Source: an uncultured Flavobacteriales bacterium (GTDB lineage: Bacteria > Bacteroidota > Bacteroidia > Flavobacteriales_G > Salibacteraceae). Taken from it: a stretch of DNA of 49,415 bases. A program made the translations under genes and the position numbers. The DNA is taken from NCBI GenBank assembly GCA_937899835.1, contig CALCCE010000146.1, forward strand, positions 1-49,415, written 5' to 3'. Shown here piece by piece: positions 1-6,073 of the stretch. The notes beneath the pieces were generated by a model. The model did not search any database. It was not told where the DNA came from and saw nothing but the letters and a program-made list of their open reading frames with translations. The stretch's first letter is position 1. The number at the start of each line of letters is the position of its first letter.

Positions 1-246
1 GGTTTGGCCTTTCGGGAACGCCACAACCTGTCCATCAACGGCACCATCCTGATCATTGGAGAAATCCAACAGGTATGGTTTCCCGAAACCTGCCATGCGG
101 CCGATGGTTATTTGGATATACAGGCTGCAGGTACCGTGACGGTAGCCGGCCTGGATGCCTACCACAGCACCAATAAACTGGCGCGCTTTAGCTATGCCAA
201 ACCCGACAAAGAACTGACTGAAATACCTGGGTTTATCCACCCATAA
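1..246 (+). CDS. Flavin reductase family protein, C-terminal part (5' end outside window)
   Basis: The reading frame is open from the first base, so the start lies upstream of the window. The visible 81 or so residues match the C-terminal end of Bacteroidota flavin reductase-like (FMN-binding split-barrel) proteins, including the segments SGLDAYH-like (here AGLDAYHSTNKLARFSYAKP) and the internal strand TILIIGEIQQVW. Such proteins use NAD(P)H to reduce flavin or bind FMN for an oxidoreductase. Only 13 bases separate it from the cryptochrome gene, so the two are probably co-transcribed; both are flavin-related. Substrate cannot be told from the fragment. Confidence 0.75.
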   Translation, partial: GLAFRERHNLSINGTILIIGEIQQVWFPETCHAADGYLDIQAAGTVTVAGLDAYHSTNKLARFSYAKPDKELTEIPGFIHP

Positions 247-259
247 TATCGACCAACCC

Positions 260-1543
260 TTGAGCCACAGCCATCAAGTGGGCCTTTTTTGGTTCCGCAG
301 CGACCTCCGATTAGAAGACAATGAAGCACTTACGGCAGCGATTGCCCAATGTGAGAAAGTAGTACCTGTGTTTTGTTTTTCTCCGCGTTTGTGGGAAAAA
401 CACCCCTTGGGTTTTTCGCGCACGGGTGCCCACCGCATTCAATTCTTAAAAGAAAGTCTTGACGATTTGCAAACTGCCCTTCAGGAGTTGGGCAACGACT
501 TGTGGATAGTAGTTGGGGAGCCAGCAGAGAAATTGCCTGAAATCGCCGAAAAGGTGGGTGCTACCGTTGTGTTTGGACACCGCGAAGCGGCTACGGAAGA
601 AATTCGCGAAGAAGAAGCCGTGGCCAATAAAATCGATTTGGAATTGTATTGGGGCAGCACGCTCTACCACCTCGAAGACCTGCCCATGCCCGTGGCTTCT
701 CTGCCTGCCGTATTTGGAGGCTTTCGCCGAAAGGTGGAGAAAAAGAGTTCGATTCGGGAGGTGTTTGCCCGGCCTACGGCAATTCCTGGGGTGGATCAAC
801 CGGCCAATCAAGAAGCATATCTCCACCTCTTTCCCGAATTTGTAGCCAAAGACAAACGCACGGCGTTCCCCTTCAAAGGTGGGAGCAATGCCGCCCTGGC
901 GCGCTTGAAGGAATATTTGTGGGAAGGTGACCACCTCGGCCGCTACAAACTCACCCGCAACGGTTTGGTGGGCACCAACTATTCCAGCAAATTTTCGCCT
1001 TGGCTGGCCAACGGCAGCCTCTCACCACGCACCATTTACCAAGAGGTAAAACGCTACGAAGAAGCCCGCGTGAAAAACGATTCTACCTATTGGTTGGTGT
1101 TCGAGTTGATTTGGCGCGATTTCTTTCATTTCGTTTCCCTGCAACACGGTAGAAACCTGTTTCTCTACCAAGGGCTCCAGCGGGTTGATCCACGACTCGG
1201 AAAACAACAAGCCACTTTTTGGAAATGGGCAGAAGGCCGCACCAAAGACGGATTTGTGAACGCCAATCAATTGGAATTGTCGTCAACCGGTTGGATGAGC
1301 AACCGTGGACGGCAAAATGCGGCCAGCTATTTGGTGCACGACATGGGCATCGATTGGCGCTGGGGAGCCGCCTGGTTCGAATCACAATTGCTGGACTACG
1401 ACCCCTGCAGCAACTACGGCAACTGGCAATACGTGACCGGCATTGGCAACGACACCCGCACCAAAAAGTTCGATACGCAGTGGCAAGCTGAACGCTACGA
1501 TCCTAAAGGACGTTTTCAGCAGCTTTGGACCGGAATGTTTTAA
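260..1543 (+). CDS. DASH-family cryptochrome / photolyase
   Basis: The 427-residue protein has the usual length of bacterial cry-DASH flavoproteins. The N-terminal photolyase antenna domain starts at once with LFWFRSDLRLEDNEAL. The C-terminal FAD-binding half carries the family motifs TGWMSNRGRQN, the DWRWGAAWFE segment and DYDPCSNYGNWQY followed by GNDTR. Members bind FAD and a folate antenna and repair cyclobutane dimers in single-stranded or looped DNA, or act as light sensors. The start is TTG; no in-frame ATG precedes the conserved N-terminus, and there is no clear Shine-Dalgarno, which is normal in Bacteroidota. It follows a flavin reductase gene by 13 bases. Repair versus signalling role cannot be decided from sequence. 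Confidence 0.93.
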   Translation: MSHSHQVGLFWFRSDLRLEDNEALTAAIAQCEKVVPVFCFSPRLWEKHPLGFSRTGAHRIQFLKESLDDLQTALQELGNDLWIVVGEPAEKLPEIAEKVGATVVFGHREAATEEIREEEAVANKIDLELYWGSTLYHLEDLPMPVASLPAVFGGFRRKVEKKSSIREVFARPTAIPGVDQPANQEAYLHLFPEFVAKDKRTAFPFKGGSNAALARLKEYLWEGDHLGRYKLTRNGLVGTNYSSKFSPWLANGSLSPRTIYQEVKRYEEARVKNDSTYWLVFELIWRDFFHFVSLQHGRNLFLYQGLQRVDPRLGKQQATFWKWAEGRTKDGFVNANQLELSSTGWMSNRGRQNAASYLVHDMGIDWRWGAAWFESQLLDYDPCSNYGNWQYVTGIGNDTRTKKFDTQWQAERYDPKGRFQQLWTGMF

Positions 1544-1555
1544 ACATGCGCGGCT

Positions 1556-1921
1556 CTAAGCCTGTCGCATTATTTTTTCAATCTTACGTCCCTTGGCCAA
1601 TTCGTCAACCACCTTGTCCAAATACCTGGTTTTCCGAGTCAACTCGTTGTCGATTTCTTCGATGCGATAGCCACAAATCACGCCCTTAATCAAAGGAGCG
1701 TTAGGATTCAATTCGGCCCGTTGAAAGAAGGTATCAAACGTTACCTTTTCGTCAATGAGGCCTTGTATACGGTCATCATCAAAGCCGGTTAGCCAATGAA
1801 TGACGGTATGAAGCTCTTCTTTGGTACGCCCTTTTTTCTCCACTTTGGTAACATAATGTGGATAGACAGAGGCAAAGGTCATCTTCGCAATGCGCGCATT
1901 GTGTTCAGGAGTCGTTTTCAT
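1556..1921 (-). CDS. DUF2200 family protein
   Basis: A 121-residue soluble protein opening with TPEHNARIAKMTFASVYPHY, the hallmark of DUF2200. The middle KKGRTKEELHTVIHWLTGF and the C-terminal RTRYLDK-like segment (here KTRYLDKVVDELAKGRKIEK) also fit, and the length is typical. The family has no established function. The gene stands alone, tail-to-tail with the cryptochrome gene (12-base gap) and divergent from a lipoprotein gene. A 16-bp palindrome lies upstream of it at 1984-1999. Confidence 0.9.
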   Translation of the reverse strand: MKTTPEHNARIAKMTFASVYPHYVTKVEKKGRTKEELHTVIHWLTGFDDDRIQGLIDEKVTFDTFFQRAELNPNAPLIKGVICGYRIEEIDNELTRKTRYLDKVVDELAKGRKIEKIMRQA

Positions 1922-1983
1922 GTAGTTCGATTCAAAATTGCGGTTTGCAAGGAGTGCTGTTTCGGCTTCGCTCCTTTCTTAAC

Positions 1984-1999
1984 TGCTTAAAATTAAGCA
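1984..1999. promoter_or_regulatory. 16-bp palindrome in divergent intergenic region
   Basis: TGCTTAA, two bases, TTAAGCA: perfect 7-bp arms. It sits 63 bases upstream of the DUF2200 start and 148 bases before the divergent lipoprotein start. The size and symmetry fit a dimeric repressor site, but no regulator is encoded beside it; the role is inferred. Confidence 0.35.
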
Positions 2000-2146
2000 A
2001 TTTGATTAATGCCTGGTTTTTGGGCGAACGTTCACCAGGTTATTCCAATCACTGCCTTAAGAAAATTGGAGAAAAGAGCAGCATTGGAAAACTATAAGCG
2101 CTCTAAAACCCGTAACTTCAATCACAACCCGTTCAGGCCTGCTATT

Positions 2147-3241
2147 ATGCTCCGTTTTCACTTTCCCCTTTTAGTTGCTAACCCACGCTTGGTAGTCTTG
2201 TACTTGTTGTTCCTTTGCCTATTGACCTCCATTTTTATTGGCTGTTCTACTTCCGCAAATGGGCCACAAACCAGCGATACTCAACCGCCTGCTTCGCCAG
2301 CGTTGGTGTTTGCCAGTACTTTGTTTGTTGGAGACCAAAAGGTCACGCTTCACGGATATTCCGATCAATCCTTGTTGTTGTCGGGCAGGGTCAAAGCACA
2401 ACACATCAAATTGTCCGGCACCTTTCAACGTGTAGCCGATACCTTGTTGATTCAATGGGCCGATTCTATTCCCATTCGGCTACGAGACCGCTACTACATC
2501 AATGCGAAAGCCGGTTTATTAGGGTATTGGGGAACCAAGGGAAGTATTCCCATTGATTCTGGTCGGTGGGCAAAAACCGATTGGCCACGTTTGGCCAAGA
2601 TGCAACAATCCGAATTGGAGTTGCTTTTTGCTGGTCACATCGAGACCATGCGCGGAACGGTTTACGTCAAAGGGTATTCCGATCAATCGGTGTTGGTGGT
2701 CGAACGCTGGATGGACAGTTACCACGAATACTTGGGCACTTTTCGTCGAGACAGTCATCGGGTCGTATTTCAGTTTAAAAGACCTCGTCCGGCCATTATT
2801 GCAAAGGTGTATCTCATCGATAAGCATTATGGATTTCAGAGAGAAGATAGTAGAGGCCCGAACATGCTCATCGATTCCGGCCAATGGGCAGGCATGGATT
2901 GGCCGCAAAGCATTAGCATGGAAGAGGCGCAGCAAATAGAGTTTATGAATGCCCTTTCCGGAGAATGGGTTAGTACGACCGATGCGTTGTCCAGCCTCAA
3001 AGTACGCTACGGCCGTTGGCAATTTTGCTATCAAGGAAAGGTGTTGGACCCCGGTCCGGGTTATCGCATCTATTGGGAGGCACCTTCCACAGAGACACTT
3101 GCAGCACACACGGAAGGTCATCTTTCGCTCGTAGACGGCAACGATACCCTCCGGTATGATATTCTGGTATTGAACGATTCCATTGTAACCCTGATGTACT
3201 TGCCTCGGGGCAATATCGAAGCCTACCGCAAAAAAGAGTAG
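2147..3241 (+). CDS. Predicted lipoprotein with two internal repeats, unknown function
   Basis: I do not recognise the family. Starting at the ATG at 2147 gives 364 residues with a hydrophobic signal segment (LYLLFLCLLTSIF) and a lipobox ending IGC; an upstream TTG would add 46 residues without signal character, so it was not used. The mature part holds two diverged repeats: each has a GYSDQS(L/V) strand, a GTF-R segment, and then IDSG(R/Q)WA..DWP. The repeats suggest a beta-rich periplasmic or outer-membrane-attached protein. It stands alone, convergent with the gene ending at 3316. No catalytic motif is evident. Confidence 0.7.
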   Translation: MLRFHFPLLVANPRLVVLYLLFLCLLTSIFIGCSTSANGPQTSDTQPPASPALVFASTLFVGDQKVTLHGYSDQSLLLSGRVKAQHIKLSGTFQRVADTLLIQWADSIPIRLRDRYYINAKAGLLGYWGTKGSIPIDSGRWAKTDWPRLAKMQQSELELLFAGHIETMRGTVYVKGYSDQSVLVVERWMDSYHEYLGTFRRDSHRVVFQFKRPRPAIIAKVYLIDKHYGFQREDSRGPNMLIDSGQWAGMDWPQSISMEEAQQIEFMNALSGEWVSTTDALSSLKVRYGRWQFCYQGKVLDPGPGYRIYWEAPSTETLAAHTEGHLSLVDGNDTLRYDILVLNDSIVTLMYLPRGNIEAYRKKE

Positions 3242-3315
3242 TGAAACGTGCTATTGGAACCAGTGCAAGAGATTGCCTTCGGCTTGCCGCAAATAAACGG
3301 GCAGTAGCGACCGAT

Positions 3316-4068
3316 TTATTCCGCTAAGGCGGCAAAAGGATCTTCCTTCAAATCAAGGTCCTGGTAAGTATCCCCGCTGCGCAGATTGAGAATTTTGATA
3401 GGCAGCATGCCCGCGAATTGATGCCGGGTAGCAACCCGTGCACCCGAAGACAAGTTTTCCCAACTTTCCCAGGTAGCTTTCAGGCCACCAATGGGTATGA
3501 TCGATACCCACATGCGGTAGGAGAGGGGCTGCCCTTCTGCATCCAATTGCCACAAATAGGAATCGCCAGGAGTAGAACCACCTTTGGTGTAGGTGATGAG
3601 CAAGTCATTGCCGCCGGCCTTATTGGGCACCAGAGCACGTTGGCTGCCCACATCAAACAATTTGAAAGGAGCAATGAACCAAAAAGAGTCGTTGTTGAAA
3701 TTGCGGAGGGCTTTTTCAATGAGCGGTTGTGCCACTTCGGTTGAAAGGCGTTCGCCTTTTCGAAAGGCCACCGATTGCTCCGGGTTTTGAAGTTGGAGCA
3801 GCACCCGATTTTTCTTCCAAGACACTTCTACGCGGTTTTTGCTCCGGTGCCATACGTATTGCTGGCGCTGGTCGAAATCCCAAGCCACCCAGGCGGTTTG
3901 TTGCCAACCGTTGTGGTTCAAGCGATCGAGCACTTTTTGTGCCAATGCATCTGCTTCAGGACCCGGAGTTCCGGTGGGCAGTTTTTCGTTCACCGCCAGG
4001 TAGCCAATCGTACAACCGGCAAAAAGCAGCACCACCAAAATGACCAGCCATTTCAACAGCTTTTTCAT
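3316..4068 (-). CDS. Predicted exported lipoprotein, unknown function
   Basis: A 250-residue protein starting MKKLLKWLVILVVLLFAGC, a good lipoprotein signal. An ATG two codons upstream (4072-4074), directly abutting the stop of the preceding gene, is an alternative start. The mature protein resembles a widespread but uncharacterised Bacteroidota secreted family, with conserved-looking segments NNDSFWFIAPFKLFD, TYTKGGSTPGDSYLW and MWVSIIPIGG followed by WE. I cannot name a function. It is the second gene of a two-gene minus-strand operon with the 134-residue protein at 4075-4479, with no gap between them. Confidence 0.7.
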   Translation of the reverse strand: MKKLLKWLVILVVLLFAGCTIGYLAVNEKLPTGTPGPEADALAQKVLDRLNHNGWQQTAWVAWDFDQRQQYVWHRSKNRVEVSWKKNRVLLQLQNPEQSVAFRKGERLSTEVAQPLIEKALRNFNNDSFWFIAPFKLFDVGSQRALVPNKAGGNDLLITYTKGGSTPGDSYLWQLDAEGQPLSYRMWVSIIPIGGLKATWESWENLSSGARVATRHQFAGMLPIKILNLRSGDTYQDLDLKEDPFAALAE

Positions 4069-4074
4069 CAGCAT

Positions 4075-4479
4075 CTATCGTTTAACGGCAAACCAGGGCT
4101 TGAGGTCGATCTGCTCTTTACTCACCACCGTGTAGGGAAAATAGAAGATCGGCACATCGGCGTTGGAGCGGTCGCGAATATCGATGGCAAAGGCATCGGT
4201 AGGCGGCTGATCGGCTTCCAATTGCAAACTCACCTCATAGGTGAGGGCGTATAGTTGCATGTTGCCTGCTGTAACTTCGGATTCTCCCCGCGCTTCCAGC
4301 GTATCGGTGAGTTCGCCGTTGGAAGGCACTTTTTTCAAATTGATCTCTACCTCCATGGGGTGTACCCGACCTTCGGGGCCAATGAATGCTCCGAAAGGAT
4401 AGATTTCGCCATTGGCTTCCAACAGCTCTTCCGAGAACTCCCGGCAATGATCGAGTAGTTCCTGATGATGTGCTTCCAT
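4075..4479 (-). CDS. Hypothetical small soluble protein
   Basis: A 134-residue acidic protein without signal peptide, starting MEAHHQELLDHCREFSEELL. The segment IYPFGAFIGPEGRV suggests a compact alpha/beta domain found in uncharacterised Bacteroidota proteins, but I cannot name it. The frame is open to 4608, giving 177 residues, but the added part contains a TACCTTTG -7 promoter element (4513-4520, minus strand) 33 bases upstream of the ATG at 4479, so the shorter form is preferred. It heads a two-gene operon with the exported lipoprotein. Confidence 0.6.
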   Translation of the reverse strand: MEAHHQELLDHCREFSEELLEANGEIYPFGAFIGPEGRVHPMEVEINLKKVPSNGELTDTLEARGESEVTAGNMQLYALTYEVSLQLEADQPPTDAFAIDIRDRSNADVPIFYFPYTVVSKEQIDLKPWFAVKR

Positions 4480-4512
4480 GTATTGTATTTGTCCGTACAA
4501 AAAGTTACCAGG

Positions 4513-4520
4513 CAAAGGTA
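4513..4520 (-). promoter_or_regulatory. Bacteroidota -7 promoter element
   Basis: On the minus strand this reads TACCTTTG, matching TAnnTTTG exactly. It would start transcription about 25 bases before the ATG at 4479. No convincing -33 TTTG is placed at the right distance, so this is a candidate only. It argues for the shorter start of the downstream gene. Confidence 0.45.
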
Positions 4521-4625
4521 GTAGTGTGTTTGTAAAACGCATACACAACTCACCATCTTCACCGAATTTGAAGTATTGATTGCGGTTTTTACGGTTTGTG
4601 CGCCCCATTCTATTGCTAAGATGCT

Positions 4626-4633
4626 TAACTTTG
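4626..4633 (+). promoter_or_regulatory. Bacteroidota -7 promoter element for the DUF6580 operon
   Basis: TAACTTTG matches TAnnTTTG exactly and lies 29 bases before the ATG at 4663. The nearest TTTG upstream (4595-4598) is 27 bases away, longer than the usual 17-23, so the -33 box is not well supported. Confidence 0.45.
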
Positions 4634-4662
4634 AGGGCTTTAGATCAATCTAATCGACCTCT

Positions 4663-5286
4663 ATGTCCCGTACTACCGCCTCAGCCAAGACCATAGCACT
4701 TGTAGGATTCGTTTTTATTGCGCTCATTGTTTTGGCCCGGGTCATGCCCCATCTTCCCAACTTTACACCGGTAGCTGCCGCTGGCTTATTTCTCGCTTTT
4801 GCCTTTGGACGTAAAGTAGGCATTGCAGTCGTTGGATTGGGCATGGTGGTCACCGACTTGTTTTTTGCTGGTGGGTATCAAATGGGATTGATGATCTCAG
4901 TATACATTGGTTTGATGTTGCCCGTAGTATTCGGACCGTTTCTTCATCGTTTATATCACTCCAATGCTGATATCGCAACGTGGAAACGCGGAATTATGCG
5001 TACACTGCAAATTGGTGGATTGGCCACCGCAGGAGCCGTCATCTTCTTTTTGGTGAGCAATTTTGGCGTATGGTTCTTTTCATCGATTTACCCTGCAACC
5101 GTTGAAGGATTGGTTTCTTGCTACGTAATGGCACTGCCTTTCTTCAAAAATTCCCTCATGGGCGATTTGTTCTACAGCGGAGCATTTTTTGGCATCTATT
5201 ACCTGTTGCAGTTTGTGAGTGATGATTCTTCCGATCGTCGGTGGGAAGACCGCTTGCGCAAGATTCCGGTTCGCAAAGACAAGTAA
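4663..5286 (+). CDS. DUF6580 family integral membrane protein, putative micronutrient transporter component
   Basis: A 207-residue protein with about six hydrophobic segments. The motif HLPNFTPVAAAGLFLAFAFG after the first membrane helix is diagnostic of DUF6580 proteins, which resemble the substrate-binding S components of ECF vitamin transporters. Its stop overlaps the start of the next gene (TAATG), which encodes a DUF4430-like lipoprotein, so the two are translationally coupled. The expected role is binding or passage of a vitamin or cofactor in the inner membrane; the substrate is not shown by the sequence, and no ATPase or T component lies nearby. Confidence 0.8.
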   Translation: MSRTTASAKTIALVGFVFIALIVLARVMPHLPNFTPVAAAGLFLAFAFGRKVGIAVVGLGMVVTDLFFAGGYQMGLMISVYIGLMLPVVFGPFLHRLYHSNADIATWKRGIMRTLQIGGLATAGAVIFFLVSNFGVWFFSSIYPATVEGLVSCYVMALPFFKNSLMGDLFYSGAFFGIYYLLQFVSDDSSDRRWEDRLRKIPVRKDK

Positions 5287-5777
5287 TGCGTCTCCTCGCT
5301 TTTACTTTTTCTCTTTTTCTGCTGGTTGGATGCACCGGGCAACCAACTTCCAATTCCAATTCAAGCTCCGATACTGCCGATTCTGATCCCTACTTTGGCA
5401 AAGCCCGCGTGGTAGTAGATTTTAGCAACGACACCGATCCGCAAGTTTTTTGTGTTGAGTTTCCGGGAGATGATGTTTCCGGCATTTTGCTGCTTCAGGA
5501 AACGGGTTTGAAACTGGTGGAAGCTCCGGGAGGTTTGGTGTGCCGTATCGAGCAAACAGGTTGTGAACAAACAGTTTGTTTGGGATGTGCCTGTCCCACT
5601 TTTGGTGATCCTGATTGTCGTTTTTGGTCTTATTGGCATTGGGAGGATAACCAGTGGCGTTTTTCGCAACAGGGGGCAGGTGACTATTTAGTTTCTCCCG
5701 GAGCGATAGAGGCCTGGAAATGGGGCAACGATCAAATGCCACCCACCTGGAAGCCCGATGGTTCGGAATGCCGCTAA
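5286..5777 (+). CDS. DUF4430-like (transcobalamin-like) lipoprotein
   Basis: A 163-residue lipoprotein with a signal ending LLVGC. The mature part has a short low-complexity Ser/Asn linker, then a domain like the DUF4430/transcobalamin C-terminal fold seen beside ECF-type vitamin transporters: FCVEFPGDD, GLVCRIEQTGC, then FWSYWHWEDNQW and the C-terminal EAWKWGND. Six cysteines in the mature part, clustered around CEQTVCLGCAC, suggest disulfides. The ATG overlaps the stop of the DUF6580 gene. Inference: it captures a cofactor, perhaps a corrinoid, in the periplasm for the membrane partner. An outer-membrane TonB receptor begins 297 bases downstream on the same strand, which fits an uptake route but does not prove it. 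Confidence 0.65.
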   Translation: MRLLAFTFSLFLLVGCTGQPTSNSNSSSDTADSDPYFGKARVVVDFSNDTDPQVFCVEFPGDDVSGILLLQETGLKLVEAPGGLVCRIEQTGCEQTVCLGCACPTFGDPDCRFWSYWHWEDNQWRFSQQGAGDYLVSPGAIEAWKWGNDQMPPTWKPDGSECR

Positions 5778-5985
5778 TGACAAAGGAATCCCTCCGTTTC
5801 GTTTTTCTTTCTTGTCCTTAAAACTGTCTTGAGGATTACAACGTGGCGTTTTTGGCACAATCTTTTCTGTTTATTGGCCGTTCTTCTTTGTAAGAAAGAC
5901 CAGTGTTGAACGAAAAAATAATTGCTATGAACCCGAACACAAATTCCTTCTGGGTCGTTGTACCCGGATTCCCAATCGCGCATCC

Positions 5986-6017
5986 ATCCACTTCGGTAAC
6001 TGAATCATCCACTTCGG
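5986..6017 (+). promoter_or_regulatory. Phased 11-bp direct repeats, candidate LytTR binding site
   Basis: ATCCACTTCGG occurs at 5986-5996 and again at 6007-6017, exactly 21 bases apart, two helical turns. A shorter copy (CCACTTC) follows at 6024-6030. LytTR regulators such as AgrA bind pairs of short direct repeats with this period. A LytTR gene lies downstream at 9561 in the same locus. The link is inferred. Confidence 0.4.
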
Positions 6018-6051
6018 ACAAAACCACTTCCCGGTAAAGCCCAAATGCTGG

Positions 6052-6067
6052 TGTTTTGCACAAAACA
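6052..6067. promoter_or_regulatory. Inverted repeat at receptor 1 translation start
   Basis: TGTTTT, four bases, AAAACA: perfect 6-bp arms ending six bases before the ATG at 6074. It could be an operator or an mRNA hairpin near the ribosome binding site. Confidence 0.35.
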
Positions 6068-6073
6068 TCAGCC

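Larger units (their letters stand above)
5778..6073. other. Intergenic region with candidate regulatory repeats
   Basis: The 296 bases hold no convincing gene. The last 90 bases carry two separate signals listed on their own: a pair of 11-bp direct repeats and a short inverted repeat next to the receptor start. I see no cobalamin riboswitch core. Confidence 0.5.

Noticed and set aside
446..934. Minus-strand open frame of 162 codons inside the cryptochrome gene
   Set aside because: It is antisense to strongly conserved cryptochrome coding sequence and has no family signal.
5778..6073. Cobalamin riboswitch upstream of receptor 1
   Set aside because: I looked for the conserved B12-box core because of the DUF4430-like neighbour and did not see it on either strand.
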